Shown here one piece after another: positions 31,841-41,967 of a stretch of 64,000 nucleotides of DNA. How positions within the stretch are numbered: position 1 is the first letter of the stretch; every line of letters starts with the position of its first letter. The notes below the pieces were generated by a model. The model did no database searches. It was not told where the DNA came from and saw only the letters and a program-made list of their open reading frames with translations. The stretch is taken from NCBI GenBank assembly GCA_039704465.1, contig JASFAU010000015.1, positions 1-64,000 of the forward strand. The letters run 5' to 3'. Origin of the DNA: Plasmodiophora brassicae (lineage: Eukaryota; Endomyxa; Phytomyxea; Plasmodiophorida; Plasmodiophoridae). Position numbers and translations under genes: made by a program.

Positions 31841-33322
31841 TCACTGTATTCTAGCTGGGTCCGACGTCGAGACGGCCGGCGTCGCCTCAACCGGCACCCT
31901 CCTCGGTCGGCGTCCTCTGTTGACGGCGGGGCGGGCCAGGTTGGCGTGCGCCATCGGTTCGATGGCAGTCGGCCCCGGGACGGCGGCGTCCACCTTCGTC
32001 GTCGTGCTGGTCGATGTGCTGGTCGATGGCTTGTCCGGTGCGGCCGCTTTGGACGGCTCCTCCGACACGGCCGTCAGGCCTCGCTTGTTCTTCAGCGCCA
32101 GGGCCTTCGGCGCCTGCATCGACCCCATGAACATGGCCGGGTTCAGGTTCAGACGCGCCTGCAGGTCTGCGATCTTGCCGCTGGGCTTCTTCGCCGACGA
32201 CGACGCCACCTCGACCGGCTCCGTCTCCTTTGGCGGCGGCGGCGCCGCAGCAGCGCTGGCCATGATGGTCTCCTCGTCCGACGAGACCTCGGATTTGCCA
32301 ATGGCCGATAGGATGATGGCCGAGACGGACGAGTGGCGCGCATTGGTGCGATGTTTGCCACTACCACCGATCAGGGAAGGCGGCGCGGCATTCAAGCTCG
32401 GCGGGTCGTCCGCCTCCAGGTCGCCGCTGGGCAACAGGTCGCGTAGGAACTCCACAATTGCCTGCATTGCCTCGACCGGCACCGCCTTCATGTCCTCCTG
32501 GACCACGTGCGGGAAGACGCTCTGGCACGAACGATGTCAGCAAGGGGGTCCGCAGCGACGTTGCAGGCCGTTTCCGACCATGGCCTGAGAGTACTCGGCA
32601 CGAACGCGGTTGGCGTCAGGTGCCGGGGGCGCCGCGGCGCGCCCGTTGATGCGCTCCGAGAACTTCTGGTAGTCGATCTCGTCGGTGATGGCCTGCAGCG
32701 CGCTGATCATGACGTCGGTCTCGTAGAAATGGAAGGCGCAGCGATCTGGACGACACGGGGAGCGTATTAGGGCGCGCAGTCATAGATAGGCGGCCGACGG
32801 GGCAATCTGACAGAATTCGCGGGCGGCCATCAGGCTCTGCCTGTCGACGGCACGGTCGGCATGGAGCTGGCAGAGCTGGGCGGCGGCGGTGAACTCAAAG
32901 TTCAGGCAGAGGAGCCATTTCTGGTCGGCGGGCATGGCCCGGATCCGATCCCGAATGCAGTAGAGCAGGAAGGACCCGTCCAGGAAATCGCCTAGCGCGA
33001 GGTCCACAGCGCCAGCGTCCGGTGTGACCTCGGACGGCAGTCGGGAGCGGCCGAGGCCGGACGCCAGCTGCTTCTCGATGGCACGCAGGGCGTCTTTGCA
33101 GGCCAGGTGGTCGTTGTCCGGGGCGCCGTTCGCGCTGACCACGTCGTGGATGATGGTCGTCACGCGTACGACCGTTGCCGCCTCGCTGAGAAGGCCCATG
33201 CGCTCGACGACGCTGGCGGACTCCCGCAGGCCCTTCGCGATCATGCGCTGGAACTTGCAGAGCAGCGCCCATTTGTGTTTCGGCTTCTTGGCCTTCTCCA
33301 GCAGGCGCGCGTTGCCAGCCAT
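31841..33322 (-). CDS. alpha-helical protein with Ser/Pro-rich tail, family not recognised
   Basis: Three exons, 33322-32812, 32745-32579 and 32521-31841, with introns of 66 and 57 nt containing CTAAT and CTGAC motifs, give 452 aa in one frame. Residues 1-290 are helical (KWALLCKFQRMIAKGLRES, LLCLNFEFTAAAQLCQLHAD, ETDVMISALQAITDEIDYQK). The remainder is low-complexity (SSDEET, APPPPKETEP, STSTSTSTTT) with one short conserved-looking element, IADLQARLNLNPAMFMG. This could be a cytoskeletal or trafficking adaptor; I do not recognise the fold. Confidence 0.75.
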
Positions 33323-33976
33323 GATCGGGAGCGACTATACGAGCCCGATTGTCAGATGCCGCATCGTCCAGACGGTCGATTCGCACATACTGTGAACAGC
33401 GCCCATTCGGCGCGAAGCTGGTCGTCGTCGACAGGGCACGGGCACGCGAACAAGTAGTCCTGTTTCGTGACTTCGGCGTACTGCCTGCCCGCCGATGACG
33501 CCGACCCAGCGGCGGCGTTCCCCATGACGATCGACTAGGACAAGAGCCCGACACCGTTCATGCACAATAGTCGTGGTCAAGCGCCCGGTCTGGCACCGGT
33601 TTCTGTGACTTGCACGGTTGCGTACAGCAGGGCCTGAGTGTCGGGCACGGTGCACACGTGCAGGCGGACGAGCTGCCTGCGTTCGAGGTGGTGCCTGGCC
33701 ACGTCGAACACCAGGACACTTCGGCAGACCTAAATCGGGACTCATCGACACTATAAACGGATATGTTGTGGGCTGCTGCTGCCTGTCCGTCCTCGAACAT
33801 GCAATGCCGTGTCGGCATGCGCCAGTCAGGGGTGCGACGTGGCCACCCGTAACGTGACGCGTGATCATCCGCGGCGGGGCCGGGCGGATCGACTGCTGCA
33901 GCCCGCAGCGCAGCTGGCCGCGGGTGGCTTCGGAGTCCGTGCCCCTCCAATTGGCATCAGGGCGGCGCCGACGCTG
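33323..33976. other. divergent intergenic region
   Basis: Lies between the leftward helical-protein gene and the rightward cold-shock gene. Frames on both strands lack family motifs. A 5' exon of the cold-shock gene could be hidden here. Confidence 0.4.
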
Positions 33977-34413
33977 ATGATGGTGCCGCTGCAGCACGTG
34001 AGGCGGGCCACGATCCGACCTGGATGCAGGCTGATAGCGACCGGCACCGTCAAGGTCGCATGTGGTGTAATCGCGGCCCAGTCGACGCGGTTCCTGACGC
34101 GCGTATCGTGCAGTGGTTCAACAGGCCCAAGGGGTTCGGCTTCATCACGCAGGACGCGGACCAGAAGGACATCTTCGTGCACCATACCTGCATTCAGGCG
34201 GACGGGTACCGGTTCCTGAACGACGGCGAGCGCGTGCAGTTCGACGTGACTGGGCCGCCGGAGCGCCTCCAGGCGATCAACGTGACGGCCGAGGGCGGCG
34301 GGCCGTTCATTCGCGAGGGCACGTTCCAGGCCGGTGATATCGATTTCGGCGGCGTCGAGACGGCCAACATGGCGTCGCACTCGGCATACCTAGAGCGCGG
34401 CCAGGACGAATAG
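33977..34413 (+). CDS. cold-shock domain (OB-fold) nucleic-acid-binding protein
   Basis: Exons 33977-34054 and 34114-34413 with a 59-nt intron (GTCGCA..GTGCAG, CTGAC inside) give about 125 aa. Splicing joins ATGTVK to WFNRPKGFGFI, recreating the RNP1 motif of cold-shock proteins; RNP2 follows as KDIFVHH. The domain ends near INVTAEGGGPF, followed by a short acidic tail. It probably binds single-stranded RNA or DNA. The start is uncertain: the first 20 residues are not conserved and a small 5' exon may exist. Confidence 0.82.
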
Positions 34414-34469
34414 GTACACACGACACAGCGTCACGACATACGATTGTTGTTATATTGCGGCCGGCGCGA

Positions 34470-34826
34470 TTACGAGTCGGTCGGGCGGTTGTAAATGATC
34501 TCCGGCGGCGGCGGATGGTATCGCATGTACTTCGACCCGCCCGGCTGGTAGATATCTGCCAAGAGCAATGTCAGACGCGCACTGGCGTGGACGCGGGAAG
34601 GCGTACATTTGTATGGGTCCGGGTGCAGGTTCTCCGTTAGCTCCTTCTCGCCGTCGGCCACGATCTTCACCGCGTCATGCATCGTCGCGCCGCGGTTCTG
34701 CTCGAATCGCCCGCGCAGCTGGGCGCAGTACTTCTCCCACTGGTCGCGGAACACGATCCAGTCGAGCGACGTGCGCCGCGCCTGCCGGTACAGGGCCATG
34801 ACGCGCTTCTGGTGCGGCGTGAACAT
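34470..34826 (-). CDS. NDUFB9: NADH dehydrogenase (complex I) subunit B9, LYR protein
   Basis: Exons 34826-34607 and 34555-34470 with a 51-nt intron give about 101 aa. The N-terminus MFTPHQKRVMALYRQA carries the LYR-like motif of this family. FRDQWEKYCAQLRGRFEQN and DPYKYIYQPGGSKYMRY follow, the last spanning the splice and matching the conserved PGG element of NDUFB9. It is an accessory subunit of the complex I membrane arm that binds acyl carrier protein. The protein is shorter than the animal form, ending soon after the PGG motif. Its 3' end faces that of the cold-shock gene, 56 bp away. Confidence 0.85.
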   Translation of the reverse strand: MFTPHQKRVMALYRQARRTSLDWIVFRDQWEKYCAQLRGRFEQNRGATMHDAVKIVADGEKELTENLHPDPYKCTPSRVHASARLTLLLADIYQPGGSKYMRYHPPPPEIIYNRPTDS

Positions 34827-35031
34827 GGCCGGTCGACGATGGCCCCCCTTCCCCCAAACAGCAAACTCCGCCGGGGACAACTCGTGGCACGTTTTGACGG
34901 CGACGCCAGTGAGTTCCTGCCGCCGCCCCCCTCACACTGACGGGCAGGGGCACATACAACTAGCCCCGCGCCGGTTCGCCAGTCTGCCACCCGCACACAC
35001 ACATCGCGCATCCATCAGCATTGCCGTTGCT

Positions 35032-36853
35032 TTATTGGCTGGGGAACCGGGCCGTGTTGCTGGCCCAGACGGTTGTGTTCCGGGAATCGTATACGACCAG
35101 GTTGCCGTCGTCCTGGAAACAGCGTTAGGCATCGTACATGCGGGCTGGTATGGTTCGGCGCGCATACCTGAACGACCAGGCGGTGAGGACTGGCACCCTT
35201 ATGGTCTGTGCCGGTGGCCCAGATGGACTTGCCCTGGGCCTCATAGATCACCAGATTGCCGTCGCCCTGCATGCGGAGCAGGAAGGGGCCTTGGCTCGCT
35301 TTTTCGCCGTGGTTCGTTGCCCACAACGGCTTCGCCACCAACGTCGGTGCATACAGAACCAGGTTACCGTCTATGACAGGCAATCGTTAGTAGGTACGGG
35401 AGTTCAACTTACGCAAATGGGAGGGATCATACGAACCTCGCTGCATGTCCAGTCGAACCCTTTCGTTGGGACTAATCAGCGATTGACCTCCAGATAGTGT
35501 GCCGCCTGCATTGAGGACCGATGGATACGGCGACGGTCCTGTGCTTGCTGGCACGGGGATGGTCGACGGATCCGTACTGCCGAACGTGTTCGTCTTTGTC
35601 GCCCAGATAGGTTTCTTTGCCGAATCGTAGATGACCAGGTTGCCGTCATCCTGTGTACGACTAAGGTATCGCAGTAATGAGGCGGACAACGGTTAGAAAG
35701 TACCTGAACGACGAGTTCACGGGGAGCCTCGCCCATGTTCATTGTTCCCGATGTCCATATGGGCTGACCCTTGCCCTGGGTCACCACCAGGTTCCCGTCA
35801 CTCTGGAGCTTCACCTGGAAGGGGCCCTCGTTGGCCTTCTCGCCGTGGTTCGCGGCCCAGACCGGCTTCATGGACAGTTCCGTCGCGTACACGACCAGGT
35901 TGCCATCTACAGATACAGGTTCGACTGTTAACGTTCCGCTACACTGACAGGATCGTGTCGCACGAACCTGGCTGCATATCCAGCCTAACCCCGCCATTCG
36001 GACTGACAAGAGACTCCCCAGCGGCCATCGTCTGCCCTTCTGACAGGATAGATGACGGCGTCGACGGGGCTGGGCTCGAAGCAGGCGTCGGCGCTGGACT
36101 AGGTGTCCGAGTCGGTGCCTGAGTGGGCGCGGGCGTAGGTGCAGGAGATGGGCTCGAAGCAGGCGCCGGCGCTGGACTGGCAGCCCGGGTCGGACGTTCC
36201 TGAGTAGGTGCGGGCGTAGGTACAGGAGAGGGCGCTGGAGTGGGTGCCGCGGAGGGTGCCAAAGTGGGCACAGATGCCGGGATGGGGCTGGCTGCCGACG
36301 TCGTAGGCACAGGACTCGGCGCAGGAGTGGGTGCGGGAGTAGGCACGCGAGCAGGTGCTGGAGCGGACGTCGGACGGTCGCCGGCGATGGGTTGCGGCAG
36401 GGTACTCCTCGTGGCCGGTGCTACGCTGGCAACGATACGGCCAGTGCTGTCCATGGTGACCAACCCGCCGTCGTCCTGAATGGCGCTCGTGTACGGTCCT
36501 TTCGAGCCAGGCACTCCTCCACTCGTCCACAGCGTCCTGTTCTGTGCATCAGACACGACGAGGGCGCCGTCCGAGGCTTGCTTCAGGAAGCACAGCGAAG
36601 TGGATGCGTCTGGCTCTCCGGCGAACAACACGTGCGATGAACCTGCAGGACCGTCGACAGACAGCCTGCAATTGCTGCTCAACGACACCGAGTGCTCGCC
36701 AGATGGGCTTTGCAGGCGATCGCCGGACACCAGCGTGTGCCCGTCAGACAGCGTGGACATTGATTCGATCGGTTTCGCGTTATCCCTGTGCGCCCATTGC
36801 GAGTCCGCCCTCAGGAATGCCAACGCAGCGACGATGATCAGACGGGTAAGCAT
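35032..36853 (-). CDS. secreted protein with two bulb-type (B-) lectin domains
   Basis: Five exons (36853-35968, 35906-35704, 35650-35437, 35370-35168, 35112-35032) with introns of 61, 53, 66 and 55 nt give 528 aa. A signal peptide (MLTRLIIVAALAFLRADS) leads to a region with a first, divergent lectin-like unit. A Pro/Ser/Ala/Thr linker (PTPAPTPAPSPVPT-type repeats, residues about 150-275) follows, then two B-lectin domains. Each has three QxDxNxVxY mannose-binding motifs (MQPDGNLVVY, LQSDGNLVVT, VQDDGNLVIY; MQRDGNLVLY, MQGDGNLVIY, VQDDGNLVVY). It is likely an extracellular mannose-binding lectin. The two domains arose by exon-pair duplication. Confidence 0.88.
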
Positions 36854-37287
36854 TAGCAACGGGAGCGTTCTTGAGATGTCTTGCCAACAGTGGATTTGTC
36901 GAAGTCACCGGAACACTGACCACCGACGTCATGACTCAACGTAATCGTCCAGTACGACGTTCCGGGTGAATCATGGTCAATTGCCGGATCGGCCGCCTTC
37001 AACGTGAAATCATGCAGGACCAGATGCAGCGTCGTGCACACGTCCGACGATTCCCGTGAACCGTGCGGCGGTCGGACGCGCCCAGGGGACCGCGCCTGCC
37101 ACTGTGTACTTGAACTATTGCATTTCCAAGGCAACGGATGGGTCGACACCAAGAACGCGCTGTAAACGTTGCCAAGGTCATGCAGCAAGATCCTGCGTTT
37201 GTCAACTACGAACTGAATCGGACCGTCCTGTGCGACAACCTTCAAGCTCATAAGGCACACCAGAGTCTGTCGATTCGATGAAGTCAT
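36853..37287 (-). CDS. hypothetical protein, uncertain
   Basis: A 144-aa frame from ATG 37287. Its composition is protein-like (SLKVVAQDGPIQFVVDKRRI, TSYWTITLSHDVGGQ), with no signal peptide and no family recognised. Its stop overlaps the start codon of the lectin gene by one base (TAATG), unusual for a eukaryote, so the true structure may involve introns or this may not be a gene. Confidence 0.35.
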   Translation of the reverse strand: MTSSNRQTLVCLMSLKVVAQDGPIQFVVDKRRILLHDLGNVYSAFLVSTHPLPWKCNSSSTQWQARSPGRVRPPHGSRESSDVCTTLHLVLHDFTLKAADPAIDHDSPGTSYWTITLSHDVGGQCSGDFDKSTVGKTSQERSRC

Positions 37288-37659
37288 TGGGTGAAATCGT
37301 ACTGTTTTCGCCAAACGTCGCTGATTCGTTGCAACCGGGTATGTATTTCGGCCACCTTAGTTATTCCATGCTAATTATCGTTGACAGTCGACGTCGGCGC
37401 GGGCAGGATGATGAAATACCTCATAGCATCACGGCTGGATTACCAAATGGACAATAACGCGACGTTCTCGTCGAATTGGTTACGGGGGGAGGTCCACGGC
37501 TCCCGAGCGACGCATCCTCACTACCAAATGGGTGGGTGAAGCTGGGGAGCAGTTCTGGCAAGCGGGCTACTGTACATTCATAAGTACTTCGAGAAGACCG
37601 GTTGCCTGCCTGGGGCGGTTGGTGCGAATCCCAGTAGGATCAAGATCCAGGGTCTATTA

Positions 37660-38270
37660 CCGGTTTATCCCCAACGTCCCGTTTTTCATCAACCTCGACG
37701 AGGAGACAGAATCCGCCAGCAGCGACGGCAGTGTCGGAGACAGAATCCGCCAGCAGCGACGGCAGTGTCGGAGAATTTTCTGAAGGCGACTACGATCTCG
37801 AAGACCCTAGTTCGTCAGACGAGGAAGCGCCCATCCAGTCGTATGAACCCGGACAACCCAATTTTCGTGAAGGCGACGACGGCAGCCGCTACTCACCGGC
37901 TCTGCTACTGCACCGCGTACGTCCATTACACGAGTTTCCTTCAGATTTTCTGAATGCAACCCGTGTAATGGATCTGAAGGCAACTCGTGTAATGGACGTA
38001 CGCGGCGCAGTAGCAGAGCCGGTGAGTAGCGGCTGGCCGTCGGAGTCGAAAACCTTGACATGGTCGCCTTCACGAAACTGGGTTGTGTCCGGGTCCATAC
38101 GACTGGATGGCCGCTTCTTCGTCCGACGAACTAGGGTCTTCCGGATCGTAGTTGCCTTCAGAAACCGTCACTGCCGACGGTGATGGGCTGATGGCGGATT
38201 CTGCCTCGTCGACGTCGAGGTTGATGATTGACAAACGGGACGTTACGGATGAACCGGTATTCACGAACGT
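37660..38270. repeat. palindromic duplication of a retroelement-like fragment
   Basis: The left arm (about 37660-37946) and right arm (about 37972-38270) are reverse complements of each other with scattered differences; the spacer is about 25 bp (37947-37971). Both encode the same acidic peptide (EDPSSSDEEA) read from opposite strands. The left arm also contains a perfect 34-bp tandem duplication (37703-37736 and 37737-37770). Confidence 0.75.
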
Positions 38271-38717
38271 GCCTGTCGCACCGCAATCCAGGAGGGCCTT
38301 CGTCTGGAACGCGATTCCTCCGCATGTGATGGGGGTGTCCACGATCGGCGATTGAACGAACGGGCGTTGGACGACCTGGAACGAAGTAAGGATTAAGCAG
38401 TCGGGTTCGCGGAATGGGGAGTTTAATGGGCGATCGTCGAACCCGGTTCCGATCACCCCTCCCTGTTTCCCAGCTGGGCGCGGAGAGGGCAGCCGCGCGA
38501 CCGGTGACCGTGCGCTCGGCACCGGAAACATCGACCCTCGCGCTAGGCATCGCGTGCGCTCGTCGTCGGTCGGCGGCCCCGGCTGTTGGCCTCCCACCAG
38601 CTGGTTCACCTGCGGCGGCACACACAGGCAGACGAGTTCGAGATGCCGGGCCTTCGCGATCTCGTCGTGCCGTCGGTCCGCGGTCGTTTCGGACTTTATT
38701 GCCATTTGAGGCGACAT
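38070..38717 (-). pseudogene. retrotransposon aspartic-protease fragment
   Basis: The minus-strand frame contains FQTKALLDCGATGTFVN, the D-[ST/C]-G-A flap motif of retropepsins, preceded by PITCGGIAFQ and followed by an acidic stretch. There is no reverse transcriptase, integrase or LTR nearby. It looks like a relic of a Gypsy-type gag-pol or a domesticated retropepsin, and it runs into the palindrome. Confidence 0.5.
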
Positions 38718-39631
38718 TCGCCGGAGCCCGGACGCTCGTTCGGGCGTTGCATCTAATACGTCATGAAGCGACGACGTTTAGGCTCAATTCAATTCAATCT
38801 CCCGATCTTCCTCCCGGACACGTCGAAATTGTTCGACGAAACCGCCAGTCCCTGACAATCTTTAACGAATCGCCTACATACCATGGGAGCTGATGTCGAC
38901 CACCATGACGGTACGACGTACGTCAATCGCACGATATCGGCAGGAATTGACCGCACTCATTGAAACGCAAGTTCAGCAAGCTCCTAACAACATCGGTTCA
39001 GTGACCAACAACGGTACCACAACTATGCGGCCAATATTCACAGCGATTTCAATGCCGTCAATTGCCCGATCTCGGCAGGAATCGACTGCAACTGATTGGA
39101 ACTCAAGTCCCTACCAGCATCATCTTGCAAATGCGTTCTGCGAACTTCCCTACGGTCCTCGGATCCGAGAACGAGGCGCCTGCGTTAAAAGCGCGAAACA
39201 CAAATAAACTTAACCTCCTACCAGCATCGGTTCAGTGACCAGAAACGATATCACGCAATGTGACCAATATCAGCTCAAGAACGGTACACCACCCGTCCCG
39301 GAATTCTCGTCCCGGTGAGCTCGTGAGACGTTTCTCACGAAATTCCCCGGATTCTACCCGTCGCGGTTCCGCGCCTAATGCTGTGATGTACCTAATCGGT
39401 TATGCTGTGCACATGCCTCGTCGACGTTTAGACCTCCCCAAGGCACGACTGATGACATGAACGTGTTGTTAAGTGTATTAGTATACCCATATCCTGTGTG
39501 CAATCAGGGTCGCCAGGGTGGTCGACAGGTCGCTTGCTTGCGGGCCCCCTGCTTTGCCTTCTTGGCTACGGAATCAGCCATACGTGCTTGCCGGGTGACC
39601 TTCGGAGGCGCCGAGGATCTGTGCGACAAGA
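38718..39631. other. repeat-rich, no gene; degenerate tandem unit
   Basis: A unit of about 145 bp occurs about two and a half times between 38915 and 39265. Recurring blocks are CGATATCGGCAGGAATTG / CGATCTCGGCAGGAATCG and CATCGGTTCAGTGACCA (near 38990 and 39227). Otherwise no coding signal. Confidence 0.5.
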
Positions 39632-40093
39632 TCAGCAATCAGATTCTGCACTGCCCGATGTTAACCTGTACTTCATTTGGCGTGGGCCACCGCTTGCAGT
39701 ATTCACGACAGAGTGCACCGCTGACACCAGGACCATCAACGCCACCAGGACGTCAAGCAGAGGCAGTTGCGTCCCGAACCAGGCGGTTGGCGACGTCGCG
39801 TCCCACGAGGCGTCCGTTGGCCAGGGCGACAGACTGGCTACTGTCTTATACGTTGCCGGTGACGTCGATGCATGGGTCGGTGTCGCGCCAGTTGGATGTG
39901 GCCAAGTGACGATCGACGACGATAGAATGGTTGGGATCAGGGTCTCGGCGCTGTGTGCGTGCAGGAGCAGCTGGTTGGTGGGCGTCAGCGACGAAACGCT
40001 CGACGACCGTGATTGGGGAAGCGGGCTTGTAGGCGCATTGACAGATTCGTCAATGGGCGCGAACGCGAGCATGGCGGTAAGGAGCGACAGCAT
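39632..40093 (-). CDS. putative secreted, Ser/Thr-rich surface protein
   Basis: A 153-aa frame from ATG 40093. The N-terminal hydrophobic segment (LSLLTAMLAFAPIDESVNA) looks like a signal peptide. The middle is Ser/Thr/Pro-rich (THASTSPATYKTVASLSPWP). A second hydrophobic stretch near the C-terminus (LPLLDVLVALMVLVSAV) could serve a GPI anchor, although about 25 residues follow it. A competing plus-strand frame covers the same DNA but lacks these features. Confidence 0.4.
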   Translation of the reverse strand: MLSLLTAMLAFAPIDESVNAPTSPLPQSRSSSVSSLTPTNQLLLHAHSAETLIPTILSSSIVTWPHPTGATPTHASTSPATYKTVASLSPWPTDASWDATSPTAWFGTQLPLLDVLVALMVLVSAVHSVVNTASGGPRQMKYRLTSGSAESDC

Positions 40094-40702
40094 CGATGCG
40101 TATCGGACGAGATCACGAGCGTTGACCTTCCCGGCACGTAACCAATAGCAGAATGAAGCCCCCAGTCGGACGAAGACCCAGCTGCAGCGCCCGCGCAGGT
40201 CGCGGTTCGGCCGGAGATTCGAATCCTGTCGACGAGCTGGCCGTCACAGGAACGACAGCAACAGAGGTCAGCATCCCGCGGCGACAGGTACGTGACTCTG
40301 CCACTGGATTGTGGGAAACATGGCAATGACCGGAGCGAACAACCCCTAAACTAGTATCACAACAAGAAGTACGACGCGACACGTACCTGCAGCGTTCCTT
40401 GACCCAAGGAATGTTAAAATCGATGGGGCGATACTAACGAAGAGCAACACGCTGAATATCGAGGTGCGTGATCTGTGGGTGGTCAGTCGTCACCGCAAAA
40501 GAGGGGCGCCGCTTCGGACCCGGGTGCCGGTGATGGGGCGGTGGGCGGCGGACCCGCTCGGCTGCAGCTGCACCGGGGGCAGGCGACAAAACGGGCACGG
40601 CGGCCCCGGCACGGCGGCCCCTGTTTGCGCGCGCGTCACATTCGGTGTTGGGTGTAATTGCCGGGCGCGCCGCACTGCATCGTGTTCGGGGACGACGACG
40701 TC
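40094..40702. other. intergenic, no gene recognised
   Basis: Upstream region of the rightward alcohol dehydrogenase. GC-rich frames from 40460 on have no conserved sequence. Confidence 0.45.
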
Positions 40703-41939
40703 ATGATCGAGGCGTTCGCTGTGATGGAGGCGGGCGGGCCCGTGGTTCCGTTCCAGTACACGCCGCTGCCGCTGGGGTCGGACCAGGTCGAGATCGCGAT
40801 CGACGCGTGCGGCGTCTGCCACAGCGACCTGCACCAGCAGTGCGACGACTGGGGCGCCGCCAAGTACCCGATCGTGCTCGGCCATGAGATCATCGGGCGC
40901 ATCACCGCCATGGGAAACAACGTCCACGAACGATACGTCGGGCAACGGGTCGGCGTCGGGCCGCAGACCGGGTCCTGCGAAACCTGTACCGAGTGCACGT
41001 CCGGTAGGGCTCCGCCTCCTCCTCGTCGTCGTCCTGCCGCCGTGCGCTGCTGACGGTTGGCCTGCTGGTGTCGCAGGGCGCGAGCAGCTCTGTGCTCAGC
41101 GTGTGAAATCGTACAATTCGCCGACGGGTGACTCCCGGCAGCCCTACACGTACGGCGGGTTCAGCAAGCGCATCCGCGTTCAGGCGAAATGGGCGTTCCC
41201 GATCCCGGAGAACCTGGACACAAAGACGGCGGCCCCGATCCTCTGTGCTGGCGAGACGACCTGGTCGCCGTTCGTCACGCACAGCATCGGCAAGGGCAGC
41301 GTCGTGGGCGTGATCGGGATCGGCGGCCTCGGGCACATCGCCATCCAGATCGCGCACGCGCGTGGGTGCCAGACGACGGCCATCTCGACGTCTCCCGACA
41401 AAGCAGACGAGGCGCGACGACTCGGTGCCGACCATTTCCTGAACGCGAAGGACCCCACGGAGATGGCGCTCGGCGCGAACACGTTCGGTGGGCCCCCCGT
41501 CGCTCTGCAGAAGGTGGTTCCTGCACTGACCCGGGGGACGGTCGCAGATTTCCTGCTGTCGACGATATCGGCGGATGGGATCGACTGGACACCGTACCTG
41601 AACCTGCTGCGCCCCGGCGGCGTCCTGTGCCTGGTCGGGCTGCCGGGCGAAGTGTCGTTCAGGCCCGGCGCGCTGGTCACCAAGGAGCTGTCCTTCACCG
41701 GATCGTACCTGGTGCCGCCGTCGCAGATCCCGGTGATGCTTCAGTTCGTCGCCGACCACGGCATCCAGGTCGCGCTGGTCGTCCGGTGCGCCCCTCCCCG
41801 TTAATTCCCTGACCGCTTGGCCCAGGCCCTGATCGAAGACCTGCCGATGACCGCCGAGAATTGCAACGTGGCCCTGAAGCGGGTCGCCGACAACGCCGCC
41901 CGGTATCGGATGGTCCTCGTCAATCCGGAACGATCATAA
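40703..41939 (+). CDS. zinc-dependent alcohol dehydrogenase (CAD-like)
   Basis: Exons 40703-41003, 41077-41768 and 41826-41939, with introns of 73 and 57 nt, give 368 aa. The catalytic zinc site is seen in CGVCHSDLHQ and GHEIIGRI. The structural-zinc cysteines run through GSCETCTECTSGREQLC, the last spanning the first splice. The Rossmann fold is GVIGIGGLGHIAIQIA. The C-terminus ALIEDLPMT...NAARYRMVLV matches the cinnamyl-alcohol/YahK branch. It reduces aldehydes to alcohols with NADP(H). Start chosen at MIEAFAVMEAGG; an upstream in-frame extension is not conserved. Confidence 0.92.
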
Positions 41940-41967
41940 GTCTCTCCGTACATTATGCCATGGACGG

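Noticed and set aside
34827..34880. N-terminal extension of the NDUFB9 frame
   Set aside because: It begins with a TTG codon and is not conserved; the ATG at 34826 gives the family-like start.
37600..37640. Possible tRNA B box (GGTGCGAATCC)
   Set aside because: No acceptor or anticodon arms at the right distance.
39498..40148. 216-residue plus-strand frame
   Set aside because: The minus frame at the same place has a signal peptide and Ser/Thr region; this one starts at a non-ATG codon and shows no motif.
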